DNA of 64,000 bases from Echinometra lucunter (Eukaryota > Echinodermata > Echinoidea > Camarodonta > Echinometridae): assembly GCA_029962745.1 (NCBI GenBank), contig CM057165.1, positions 5,526,501 through 5,590,500 on the forward strand, read 5' to 3'. Below are positions 24,882-37,300 of this stretch, in pieces. The number at the start of each line of letters is the position of its first letter. Within the stretch, counting starts at the first letter, position 1. The position numbers and the translations under genes are program-made. Below the pieces are notes generated by a model. The model was not told where the DNA came from. It searched no databases and worked only from the letters and a program-made list of their open reading frames with translations.

Positions 24882-25482
24882 AATCGATTGCACTTAATGT
24901 CTTTTTGTTTAAGATAGAGAGAAAAGATTCCCCAAACTGTAGCTTTTGTGAAACAATGCCTGAATCTATTACGCATCTGTTTTGTGATTGCAATGTTGTA
25001 ACCCCTCTTTGGCAAGATTTACTCCAAATGGTTCGTTCAAAACATGATATTAATAACTTTACATTGGATAATTTCAAGAAATTGTGTGGTGTACCCTTTG
25101 ACGAATTCCTGTGCTTTTTGTTTCTGTCCCTGAAATATTTCATTTTTCTATGCATGAAAACTCAAAAAGAGACAGAATATTTTGTAGCTAAGAAAAGAGG
25201 GAAACTTCATAATTTCAAGAAACGGAAGTTTGATTTATAGAGTTATACATAATATATCAATTGATGTAATGCTTCTGTTAGCACCGACGCGTCGGTTGTT
25301 ATGGATTTGCAAATTTACCACTTAATGTAATATTAGCCTATTTGAAGGAGATTTTACTGCTTTTTATTGCTAAATTTATTCCTATGATGTTATTTTGATG
25401 TTTTTTTTTATCTTCTGTAATTGTCGCCTAATTTGTTTGTCTGTAATCACTGAAATCAATAAAACATACAATTTTTAAAAAA
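24882..25482 (+). pseudogene. 5'-truncated LINE, reverse-transcriptase C-terminal (zinc-knuckle) remnant
   Basis: The open frame runs from 24884 to about 25240: IALNVFLFKIERKDSPNC, then SFCETMPESITHLFCDC, then VVTPLWQDL. The C-x2-C-x7-8-H-x3-C pattern followed by PLW is that of the zinc-binding region after the reverse transcriptase of non-LTR retrotransposons. Its 3' UTR ends at aatttttaaaaaa. Flanked by GAAC(A/G)TAATTAAAG at 24868-24881 and 25483-25496, a 14-base target-site duplication with one mismatch. It lacks the endonuclease and most of the RT, so it is dead on arrival. Confidence 0.85.
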
Positions 25483-25636
25483 GAACGTAATTAAAGGACA
25501 GATTAAAATGGTCTGAATGCTTCCTTTAGAAAATAATATGATGTTCCCTGTTCTAAATCAAAATGAAAATCGCACCACAGACATTGGGCAAAGCGAAGGC
25601 TTGGTAAATGGCAGCCCACAGGCATGACAGATTTTG

Positions 25637-25656
25637 TCCCCCCCCCCCCCCCCCCC
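25637..25656. repeat. poly-C run
   Basis: About 20 C in a row, one of more than 25 G or C runs of ten or more bases in this window. Confidence 0.95.
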
Positions 25657-25764
25657 TCTTTGACAAACTCTTCGATCAAAATGTACGATGGGATAACTGA
25701 AAGTTACTGACCTTTAACCTATCAATTAATGTTCCTAAATGTCCCTTTGTCATTTTGAGAAGGG

Positions 25765-25900
<136 letters not shown>

Positions 25901-26136
25901 AGTTCTAACAGTTAAATAAAGAGCCTCACGTGTATTGTTACTCGAAAGCGTGAAGCGGCCGACAGTATTTTTGGCCAAGGGCAAGATTGTTCGTTCATCC
26001 GCGGACAGAAAACAACCTAAAATAACCCAGTCTCACCCTAATATGTGTGTCTCTTTGGCTGCAAGCGGAACTGTTTTTCCTCCGTAAATGTGTATTTATT
26101 CTCTGTAAATGTGTATTTATGCAGCTTTTTCTCAAG

Positions 26137-26860
26137 TACCTAGGGGGCAAAACTCCATTTTCAGGGTTTTTGAGACACGGAATGCTGTAAAAGGTTGTTT
26201 GGTGTCAATGTGTTCAGGAGATCATCCTGCACAACTTCCAGGTGGACTACCTTGAAATTACGCTGCTAAAAAGAAATGGCGGCCATTTTCCCAAAATGGC
26301 TGCCCTGTAAACTAGTATTGAACTGTTTTGAATGTAAATATTTAATAAAGCATCTGTTTTTCACGTATGATACATCGTATTAAAGAGTATTAAATTCCCT
26401 ACACAGTGATGTCACTTTCGATGGGTTTGAAGATGATTTGCATAACATTTTTGGCTCAAATATGTGAAATTTTACCACTTTTACCCCAAATCTTAATTGC
26501 ATCAAAATACATATTTCGGCGTATTTCAATAGTCCTGATGACTAATAATTTCAGACTTTCTCAAAAATTGTCCATATCTTTGGTCAATATAATATAAAAA
26601 TTTCAACTTCATCACTTATCTAACAAAAAAGTTGTAGGACTCTGAAGTTAACACTGTGATATTGACTAATTGCACAGAAATTGGTTGCTAAGGGCTGCCT
26701 GCTCCCTAGCAATGTTGGCATCTTGCTATGTCTAGTGTTCGCTATTTCCATGCAGCTTAATGATAAGATATGTGCTGTCTATTGATGTAGTTTGATCGTA
26801 TTTCATTCATTTATGAATCTTAATTAGTTCCCAGTGCTATAAAAATAATTGCGCATGTAG
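26137..26860 (+). repeat. left long TIR of the 4.1-kb element
   Basis: Inverse of about 29490-30217. Includes a small internal palindrome (aatggcggccattt followed by cccaaaatggctgcc) near 26275. Confidence 0.88.
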
Positions 26861-27326
26861 CAACCTATGTACAGATAGAAACTAGTGCAGGCTATTGGTG
26901 TATTTGGTGTATATAGAATGAGTCCTTTTCTGATGGTGATAGTCATGATTTGCACTCCAACTCTTAAAAATTATAATTCAAGGTTTGGTCGCCGCCTTCT
27001 GTTACATCTCCACTCCTCTCTATCCCGCCTCACCCCCCCCCCCCCCAAATGGTTATCTGAAAAGAAATCTGTCAGTGTCTTGCAAGTACTAAGGCAGGTA
27101 TCCATAGAGTAGTAAAAGATAATTGGTAGAGGAGAACGAGAGGAAACCCTGCAAACATTGATTGATTGATTGATTAGGTCACTGTGGTTTCCAATAATTG
27201 CATATTCATGCTAAAAAAAACTTTTAACAATCTTTCCACTTCTTTTTTTATTCCCTCTTGTATAAAAAATTATATTTGAAAGCAACTACATAAAACAATA
27301 AACCAAACAATACTAATAAACCCATT

Positions 27327-27706
27327 GTGACTTTCAACCAACCGGGACAGAGTATCAAGGACTTGCGTTTACCATGTTCATCAAGTTTACAGTATAGCTT
27401 GATTTTGATGGCAACTCTTTTGTGTAAGTGGACCCTTGTCAGTCAATTTTTAAAGGATCTTTTGAATGCACGCAAAGAAGACACTAAATATGAAAAACAG
27501 GAGAGTATTAAAGGGGGCCATTAATGAATAAACTTGCAAACTTTCACACAAGTCACAAGAAAAACTCCGAAGATGAAGATCTATCTGCCTGCTTACTGAA
27601 AACATTGTCTCGGTTTAACACAGGCAGAGTTTTAGGTCACGCCCTAACAAATGAGAAACTTGATTATCTGATTACTTCTTTAAACTGCCAGGATGAGGAT
27701 GTGTAA
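27327..27706 (+). pseudogene. possible degenerate ORF inside the long-TIR element
   Basis: Two abutting frames (27327-27524 and 27524-27706), the second ending ...SLNCQDEDV. Both have ordinary rather than low-complexity composition and could be one interrupted protein. I recognise no family, and chance is possible. A search with the joined frames against transposase families would decide. Confidence 0.25.
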
Positions 27707-28614
27707 CTTGTTCAATATGATCAGTCATCCCCAATAGCTTCCTAGTTTTACCATCCTTAGTGCCTTAATTTGCATCGCCAGAATTCAAATTTGTACAGTT
27801 ATATTAAAACTATTTTATAAGAATAATTGGATGGGGTAAATTCTAATGATATAGGAGCAAAAAAAAATTGTTGAGCTAGGGAAAGATTTCTTCCTTGAAT
27901 GATTTCATAATCTTCAAAGCCTATAAGGCATAAGCAGTACTGTGATGTTTTTTATTATTATTTTAATCAATTTCTCGCTTTAAAATAGAAATAAAATGGG
28001 CAGGATCAAGTCTGTTGAGGAAGGAGGGGGAGGACTAGGAGCTCTGATCCTAAAATAGGAGCTTCGCTAGATATGTGTGCGGAGGTGTCACAGCCAAGGA
28101 TGAAGAAAACCCGGCAAATTTGACATTTTCATATCTATCTGCATGGGATGTTATCAATTCTATGCAGCGTTGCTTGCATGTTCTTTCTGTTCGTATATTT
28201 GTTTTTATCTCTTCCTGCAGGTATAGCAAAAAATCCAATGACCTTTTATTTTACTTATTTATTTTTATTTTATTTATTTATTTATCTTTTTTGCTTAGAA
28301 AACAATCATTTCAGCTGCATAGTAAGACATTTCACAACTCAAAAGAAAATAACGACTTTAATATCTCTTCTCAGTCAAAGTCAACTGATCTTTAGTACCT
28401 ATATTTTTATTGTTTGATAGCCATTGCAAATACATTTGGACCATATAGGATACTAGTACACATAGTTTACCTGTATTGGTGAAACTGTAGTAAGGTTAGT
28501 TTCTGGGCAAAAAGAGTAGGGTATTGGGGGGGAAAAAAATCCTTATTTGTAAATATCCATCAATTTCCATCAATTTCCCATCAATTTTCATAAAACAATA
28601 GTTTGGCAACTTTG

Positions 28615-28632
28615 GGGGGGGGGGGGGGGGGC
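28615..28632. repeat. poly-G run
   Basis: Eighteen consecutive G inside the 4.1-kb element. Confidence 0.95.
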
Positions 28633-29489
28633 TCGAATCTCGAAATGGGCATGTTTTTGAGGGAGTGGGTGTGCGGGATAAGGAATGAGTTCTGAACCCT
28701 ACATGCTCAGAAAGTTGGTTAAGATCATTGCCGGTTGCTTATGAACCTGTCAATTTTTCGTAAACAGAAATGTACAGTATGAAACTTTTCTATAAACCAA
28801 CGTTTGGTTGGTTCATGATAAGAACCTACCAAATGTTCATCTAGAAAAATTCTTATTATAATAAAATAGATCTTCAACCAACCTAAAAAACCTTTCTTAG
28901 AGGGTATGTGTTTTTTTTTTTTTAATCTTGTTTAGCACTTGCATGCATGTCTAATTGTATTTCGCCGATGATCCTAATTGGTTTCCTTGACAGTACTATA
29001 AATTTAAGGCTAAATGATATGACAAGGGGGAGTGAAAAAGGGGGAGCAAGAAGGGTAAGGAATGGGCAGATATGCTAACTATTAATGAGTTGTAGAGACT
29101 CTTTCATTTGTTTGTCAATAATTCTCCATTATAACAAAGTTAATGGACCAAAGTCTCTCGCTTTTTAGCTTTTATGTGTGTGTGTGTGTGGGGGGGGGGG
29201 ATATGGATACATTAAGAAATTAGGATGTGGTGTGGAGCAACATCTGAAAAATTTCTTCATGTGATAAAGTCATAGTGTCCTTGTTCTTAATGCATTATTG
29301 GACCGATAATCTAGATTTTTATAATAGTCATGAACACACGACATACATGTAGATTGCTAGGCACAGACAACAGCAACAGCTTATTAGGATGGGGTGAGCG
29401 AAGGGGCCTAAACATGGCGCAAGAGGGGGTGAACGAATCGCACAATCTATAATCTTTATCTATATCTTCATCAGTTTCTAGGCGCAGTC

Positions 29490-30217
29490 GCTTTTTATAG
29501 TGCTCATTGGGAATCAATGAAGATTCATACATGAATGAAATATGATCAAACTGCATCATTAGACATCACATGTCTTATCAGCTGCATGGAAATAGTAATT
29601 ACTGGTGGAAATGTCATTCTACATTGCAAGATATCAACATTGCTAGGGAGCAGGCAGCCCTTAGCAACCAATTTCTGTGCAATTAGTCAATATTAAAGTG
29701 TTCAACTTCAGGGTCCTACAACTTTGTTGTTAGATAAGTGATGAAGTTGAAATTTTTATATTATATTGACCAAAGATATGGACAATTTTTGAGAAAGTCT
29801 GAAATTATTAGTCATCAGGACTATTGAAATACGCCGAAATATGTATTTTGATGCAATTAAGATTTTGGGTAAAAATGATAAAATTTCACATATTTGAGCC
29901 AAAAATGTTATGCAAATCATCTTCAAACCCATTGGAAGTGACATCACTGTGTAGGGAATTTAATACTCTTTAATATCTCTTTAATATGATGTATCATACG
30001 TGAAAAATAGATGCTTTATTAAATATTTACATTCAAAACAGTTCAATACTAGTTTACAGGGCAGCCATTTTGGAAAAATGGCCGCCATTTCTTTTCAGCA
30101 GCGTAATTTCAAGGTAGTCCACCTGGAAGTTGTGCAGGATGATCTCCTGAACACATTGACACCCAACAACCTTTTACAGCATTCCGTGTCCCTAAAACCT
30201 GTCTTGCCCCCTAGGTA
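29490..30217 (-). repeat. right long TIR of the 4.1-kb element
   Basis: Inverse of 26137-26860. It differs by substitutions and a small duplication (ctctttaata repeated near 29968-29985). Confidence 0.88.
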
Positions 30218-31294
30218 AAGAGAAGGGAAGGGCTCTATTGTGCATCGACCACGTTCCTCTTTCGGACTGAGTATTTATGTTGTTGGCCTTTTTTTTCCGG
30301 TGCTGTCATTCTCGTTGTTTCGATTTTATTGGAGTGGTGATGTCTGGCCGTCTAAGTCAGCCTCTCTCACGCTCTCTCTCTCTCCCCCTCTCTCTTTCTC
30401 TCTCCCTTCCTTTCTCTATCTTCCTTCCTTCCTTTCTCGCTCTTCCTTTCTCTCTTGTTCTCTCTCTCTCTCTTTCTTTCTTTCTCTCTCTCTACCTGTC
30501 TGAACCTTGCATTTACCTAGCCCTTCTTTTCTAGAATGTAAAAGTTAGCCTCAGTTAATAAACGTGTATTTAGAATCTGTGAGAAAGGATCACTAATTTT
30601 TTATTCAGATGTGCGCCATTTCCTTCTCCTCTGTAAAGACGAGCCTTCTTTTTCATCATTTAACGATGTATCACATATATCCATGAATGACCTGGGGGTG
30701 TTTCATAAATCTGTTCGTAAAGTTGCGAATGACTTTACGAACGACTTGAATATGGCAAGCCAAATGGAATTCTCAATCATTATAAATCGCATCACCTAAA
30801 GGTGAAATACGCAGGCGTGGATTAACATAATTTTGTTTACAAACATTTTTATTGCGAAATATATTTTTGTAATGGGAAATGTAGTCACCCTTTGTTAAAA
30901 CGTCAGGAAAAACTTTGAGCATCCCTTTTGGCACTTCATATTCAAGTTGTTCTTAAATTCATGCGTAACTTTACGAACAGCTTTATGAAACATCCCCCTG
31001 AGATGCCAATGCATGGTAGTATCATATTCATCTGCTCATGCTATATCACCCTTTGCTACGCTGTTATAATATAAGAAATTTATTCTATTATTAGAATATT
31101 AAAATTCTAGGCAGTCCATACCGACCTCTTTAGGTTGGTCAAGTTGGTGGTATGGAGAGGCTATTCCTTAAAGGGGAAAGATAATATTCAACTTTTCTTC
31201 TTGTTTCACGTTTTCTGCTCTTTTGCAAAATTTCGTTGATTTCTTTTACTCGAAGTTTCATCTAAGTAATAGAACGTCTCGGTTGTCTTTGCAG
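30218..31294. other. region upstream of the first visible GARNL3 exon
   Basis: Contains a CT-rich tract (30365-30500) and a GTTTCATAAA-bounded repeat (30692-31001). No upstream GARNL3 exon was recognised. Confidence 0.5.
30692..31001. mobile_element. GTTTCATAAA-bounded element
   Basis: The left end gggggtgtttcataaatctg with ttcgtaaagttgcg, and the right end gcgtaactttacgaacagct with ttatgaaacatcccc, are inverse copies. The middle is unique AT-rich sequence. Confidence 0.7.
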
Positions 31295-31382
31295 ATCTCG
31301 ACCATGGCAACCGGAAGTGACGTACACCTCGAGAACCCAGAATACCACACAAGGTGGTATTTCAAGTACTTTCTTGGGAAAA
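31295..31382 (+). CDS. GARNL3: GARNL3 exon 1 of those visible
   Basis: Encodes ISTMATGS followed by [21 protein letters not shown], the segment just before the Rap-GAP fold. Acceptor ctttgcag and donor gtaagtat are strong. It ends in phase 1. An ATG at 31304 sits in a good start context (acc ATG g). The exon may therefore hold the start codon behind a 5'UTR intron, or be an internal exon as in vertebrates, whose GARNL3 has about 100 more N-terminal residues. Confidence 0.9.
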
Positions 31383-34300
31383 GTAAGTATGCTTTCTTTT
31401 CATTATTCTGAATATTGGTTTTTTTTTTTTAAATATAATGATATAGAGCCATTAGCGATTTACCGCAACAAAGTGAGAACCTTAACTGAGTTTGATGAAA
31501 ATTAAATTATCAAATACCAAAAGAATCTTATGAATTTACCAAACGTTTCTACAAAATTACTTTTACAGATATGCATCGACTGAATATGAGGTAAAGATAT
31601 ATTGGAAGACAAGCTACAATGATGTACAACATTCAAATTTTTTAAATGTCATATTTTTGTTGCTGTTTTTCACTGTGCGTCTTGTAGTTATGTTATCTTC
31701 ATTTTAAGAAAGATTTTGATTGTTTCAATAAACGTATATGTCAGGATTTATATATTTACTCTCACTGATAATAATCAGAATATCAATTTTTAGCCTGTTT
31801 TCTTCAGGAAAACCTATTTGTTATCACAACCTTTTCATATCTTTAAATAGCAAAGCGCTTTTTAAGTGTTTCCATTCATTTCCGTTTAACATTTCCGATA
31901 CGTAAACCTAAGAATATGTTTACAAAAAAACTTGCAATAACAAGTGTTTTCCGGATTTGCAATCTACATGATCTATGGAACGACATGTGTTTATGTTTTC
32001 TCAGGCGACGATTAATTAACAAGAAGGTTTCTTCCTGCAGTGTACCCATAGTTCCTGAAAGAATATTGTCTTGAAATGATTAATCACTATATTTTGATTC
32101 TGACAGAAACTTCCAGGAAACGGCGATGTAAACAACTGAAATGGGAATTCTAAAAAATGGGATGTTATAGACATGATAGATGAGTATTAACTTCAAGCAT
32201 TTGCCAGTGCTTACTTTAGCTGATGGCATTCCTTCAACAAAAAACAAAGAGATGTCTGACCAAGACAAGGATGTGTTTGACACGGTCTGCGGAATGTCTT
32301 ACAAATAACCTAAAGGAGTCATATGAACGGTTAAAGGCAGTTCAGAGCAAAATCTTGTTGTCACTTTGGGTCGTGTAGCTTCTTACTCTCTTTTTAAAAA
32401 TTTTTTTTAAAAATGTATACTGAAACGGTTTTTTCCGTTTCAGCCTTCTAGAATATTCGCCTATAATAATGACATCTGAGACTTGGCTGGCCACACAGGC
32501 GATTTCTAACCCTGTTGTAGCTATAAGCAGAAGCATTGGGATATTGGGTGTGGCACCCTACTTTCCAGCTACCCTCCACCCCCCCCCCTTCAAAACAGTT
32601 TGAGAATTCTGAAATGTTTTAAAATCTTGACCCGACAAATTTCCAAATTTTGGCACATGAGGCTTGACCCCCCCTCCCCCTTCTAAACAGCCTATCTGTG
32701 ATGCAAGATATTATAGATAATAATAATAATAATGACAATATTTATAACGCGCAACATATCCATCTCAAGAGATGCTCAAGGCGCATACAAGACAATTTCA
32801 ATTACATAAGATGAAGAACAAAAATTACGGTGTTTAAATGTAAGCTCACTAGGAAATTTAACAATATACATTAAGCATTAGGTAAGTTTTAAGCCTAGTT
32901 TTAAAAGTGAAAAGGGAGTTACTGTTTACTAATTTTATGCACAGAACTGATGTTGAACAAAAGTTTCCCTTGACAACTAAGTAGCTTGCCGGAGGCATGC
33001 CTGACATAGTAACAGCCAATATACGCAAACTAGATTCCATCTATTCACATGCCATTATGCAAAACAGGTGAACTGAATAGTTGGCAACCAAGGGTTCTGG
33101 AGAGAAACGTGCATAAATTTGAATACCATTGAAAACGGGTCTACTGGTGTTGAATACATCCCTTAGTTCGCATTGAAGCCAGCTTGATCAGATAACTGAG
33201 TATTTTTTTTTTTAATCTGACGAATTCAAAGTATTTTGCCTCTCCTTTTTACATCCATCATGCACAGTTCATCAGAACTACGTCGGAGCAGATGTGGACA
33301 AGAACATCTTCTTCCTCTCTGTAGTTCTAACAGACGCAAACAACCACAATGTGCCCCAGTACAGAGCAATCTTGTGGAGAAAAACGGTAAGCCAAGATTA
33401 CTTCGAAAGTTTTCTCGAGATCATGTTGTGCATATTAATTTTTTGAGAGCACCACACAAATACTACATGATGTTGTGATCGTTTGTTTGTTTGTTTGTGT
33501 ATGATCTTTTTCTTTTTCTTTTTTCCTCTAAGAATTAAGACATACCTGGCTGTACATATTTATTTTATCCGAAAAAAAGGAATGTTTTCTTCGAAACAGT
33601 ATCATTGGAGTCGCGAAACCGAGAAGATAGTAGGGAGGGGAGGGGGCTAGGTACCCATAAATCTTTACTTCAACCAAATGTAGATGCTGTGTGGAAAATT
33701 TCACAAATGATAAAGATAGCAAGCGCAAAATAATAAGTGCATGTTAGAGTTGTTTTCTCCATGCACCTCCCCCCCCCCCCCCCCTCTCTCTCTCTACTGC
33801 GCACGCATTATGAGTGGGTGTCTTTTGTAACTCCGCTGCATTGTGACTCTGTATCAAGTGGCTGTGCCTTGATCGAAAAACGATTGAAATCTGAGGTAAA
33901 AAGAATCGTAATTGCAGCAGACGGTATGAAAACAGCTATCCATTTCAATATCTTTCAGTATCTCCCTGATCTGGCTCCCAAGTCGTGCAAACACTTAACA
34001 CGCTTTCCTGATGAGCTAGACCCATCGCGAAATATCATCGCAAATTTTGAAGTTGCGAGGCCCTGCTCTGGAGGACAAGACATATTTTGTTTATCCTGGT
34101 ATTTGCACAGAATCCATTTCGCGTGTCGATTTCTGTAATCTTAGCCTCATTCGAAATTTTCCTTTCTTTTCATCTTTTTTTTCAGAAAATCATTTCAATC
34201 CTCTTAAATGATGTTATGTATAAATTTCCATGTTTGGTTACGATTGATTTCAAAATATGTATGTCTTTCTTTTAAAAACTTGATATGGAGAAACCTTCTA

Positions 34301-37300
34301 GAATATCCGAGCGTGCCACAGATGCTCAAATAGACATTTGAAAAGACAAAATCATAACCACTCTTCCTTACGCTGCACTTATCTTCGGAGATATCATTTA
34401 AGTCAACGTTTTCATTTGCTTTTTGTTCTTGTTTTTGTTTTGTTTATCTCATTTTGTTTTGTTTGTTTTTTGTTTTTGTTGTTGTTTTTTGTTGTTTTGT
34501 TTTTTCTTTGTTGTTGTTGTTGATGTTTTTTTGTTTTTGTTTTTGCTTTTTAATGTCATGGGAGATTCATGCTGGGGGGGGGGGGGTAAAACAGTTAAAA
34601 GGTACTCTGAAATTTCATTTGCAATGCCCTTTGAATTTTTAGCAGACACAGGTATTTGACCTTGACTTTTCAGAAGTGCAAATTTCTGTGAATGTTCAGA
34701 GCATTCTTTTAAGCATGCTAATGAAAGATTTTTTTTTTCAAAACTTATTCCTAGGAAATTTGCCATCCTTGAACTTTACCATGTGCAAACCTCATTCCGA
34801 CAAGAGTTACAACATCTTGGCTCCATGACACAAAGCTTTGCGATTTATCGTAGGCTCAAATTTTGTGATTAATTGCACGTATAGTGATCAATTCAGTTAA
34901 TCGTAAACATCAGTCATATGATCAATTATTGCTGAGCTATGTATTGCGGGCCCCTGATTTTATTAACGATATATTTTTTTAATAGTTTTTATGTTATACT
35001 ACTCAACAATATGGACCACAAGATTATGATTTCATTGTAGATGAGAAGAATTTCGCAAGCTGGTTCTAGAGTTTTGTCTGTGCTTTTAATTATTTTTTTA
35101 ACATTTGATTGATATTAATAAATTGCGTTTTAAAAGCGGCTTCTCGATGCATAGGAAATTATTTATGTAATTACGATGATTGTATATTATGTCATATTTT
35201 GTTATCAATACCAAGAATGTCAATTTGTTGTTTCATTATTTTTGCTGTTTATTTGAATAATTGGAAATAAATGTGTTTGAATTGAATTGAATTGAATTGA
35301 AAGATATCTCGAAGATATTTTGCATTTTGCGGATACTACCGAGAAAGTAAACAACTTGGCACATTAGCATTCCATAACCTCCTAAAGATTATAAATGTAA
35401 TCGAATCTTAAGCTGTGAAAATCCCATAATTCCTGGGATTCGCTGATCCCTGGTTTTCTGCGTAATGAGGGCGGATTGAATGGCGCCGTAAGGTGTCGGG
35501 GACAGTAGCTTTCTTGAAAAGCAGGATTTAGTTCGTGGACGTCTTGCTGTTTTCCCGAATTAAAGAGCAGCTCCTATACCCCGGGTTGATTTACGTTTCA
35601 TAAGAATTGGAAATAAGCAAGTAGATATTTTGAAAAGTTTAGATACAATACGAGAACCATTCAAAAATCATTGTTTTGAAGATGTCATGTAACGACATAA
35701 TGACCACACCTTGCTATTATAGTTTTTCCACTTTTGTGGGGAATATTTTGGTGTCCCAAATCGTCGATTTCTACATAAGGCTATGCGATGAGAATGGGAG
35801 CATACGAATGGGGACAATTTAATATCAATTTTCTTTTGTCTTCAAGTGTAAGCCGTATTTTGGACTGTAAAATGTTTTCGACGTCTGATTTCTTCTCGAA
35901 ATTGTTATGAATTGTTCTGTTGGAAATGAAAATAAACATAAGCATGAGGAAGCCGGTTCCTTCAGGAAAGGGGAAAACTTAGGTTATCAAAATAAAAAAG
36001 CATTTCTTGAAGACCGAAAAAAAAACACATTTTGTGTCGGTTTCCTGTTTTGTTTTTTGTTCAAACCTCCTGGAGCAGATTTTTTTTTAATTTTCTGCTT
36101 TTATCTTTTTCATAACCGGATTTCTCCTTTAAAACGTGCTAAGTGATATTAAAGAAGATAACGTAACCCTGCGTTAATCCCTTGATCCCCGCAAGGTACC
36201 CTCTCTTTATTTATTCATTGTGTCTTAGTTATCTCTTACAAAATGGAATTTCAAACTCACGCACGGTGTCCGAGTCACGTGCGCATGTTCTTCTTTTGTA
36301 TAGGCTATTAAGGAAGCATCTCAGTAGCATGAGTTTCTAAGTAAATGGAGAAAATAATTATTATGTCACTGTTTTATTAATGAATATTTGGAGTTGCTTC
36401 TCTTTATCTGTTTGTTATACCTGTATTTTTTTTTTAAATTTGGGGGTCATGTGACCTTATCCCCGTAATTTCTTCATCGTCATGTAGAACATACCAAAAA
36501 AAGTACACCACAAATTAAAAGAAAAGGTCAATTTTGAAGAAAAAAAACCCTTTTGTCATATCGGACGGCAGTATATCTATTACCTAGAGATACTGAATGA
36601 TTAAAAAGTTCGTTTCGGGTAATTTTTCCGTTCCTCCAGGCTCCCAAGTAATAAACATCTGTACAGATGAAAAAAATAATGATTAATCAAATAGAAAAAT
36701 CGGATGCATTTGATTTTTATAAGTTATGGCCCCTCGGATTTATTTGATTTTTAATATATTTATTTGGGTTTTTTAATAAGTTATAGCCCTTAGTGTCGCG
36801 CCTATGAAAAAAAAAGAAACTGTTTTGATAGATCTAATATTGTGGCATTAGCTGCACGGTACAGTGCTTTTTGTATTGAAGCCTTGTAATGTAATTTTGT
36901 CTTTTGATTATATTGAGCCAGATATGACACAAACAAATTTTAGAGGTACCGCGTAGCTGCCGGATATCAGGTGACGGCTGACCGAGAAATTGTCATTTCT
37001 AACCCCCCCAACCCCCCCCCCCCCCCCCCCCCTCTTCTCCCTGGCGTCTTAATGTTGCACAGTTCAAAGAAGAATTCGAGATATGGTAATGCAATTATCA
37101 TGATTAAAATGTGCAAGAAACTGTTTCAGTCCAATTGGAAAAGTTGATTAAGTAGGGAATAAAACTGGTGTATAAACTTATATACCCTGGATTTTTTCAA
37201 ATTATCACAGTGGCAAATAAATTTTGCAAAGCGCATGCACCAGACACAGAAAAGGGTAAATGGGACTACACACACACACAAGTGTTTGGGCGCAACACTC

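Larger units (their letters stand above)
26137..30217. mobile_element. 4.1-kb element with long (about 700 bp) terminal inverted repeats
   Basis: Left arm 26137-about 26860 and right arm about 29490-30217 are inverted copies with high identity. The outermost bases are tacctagggggcaa and ttgccccctaggta. The arms carry a shared ATG frame (MMSLxMGLKMICITFLAQIC...) in opposite orientation, present because the arms are the same sequence, not because it is a gene. A 3-base AAG lies on both sides. The 2.6-kb interior has only short frames (27327-27706). Could be a P-, foldback- or other long-TIR DNA transposon; the family is not assigned. Confidence 0.85.

Noticed and set aside
26406..26597. 63-codon frame present at two loci (also 29756-29947, minus strand)
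   Set aside because: Duplicate because both lie in the long TIRs of one element; no protein family match, so not called as a conserved gene.
28777..28903. Possible third copy of the hairpin MITE (aaccaacgtttggttggtt ... aaccaacctaaaaaacctttc)
   Set aside because: Shared words are too short and the arms do not mirror each other well enough.
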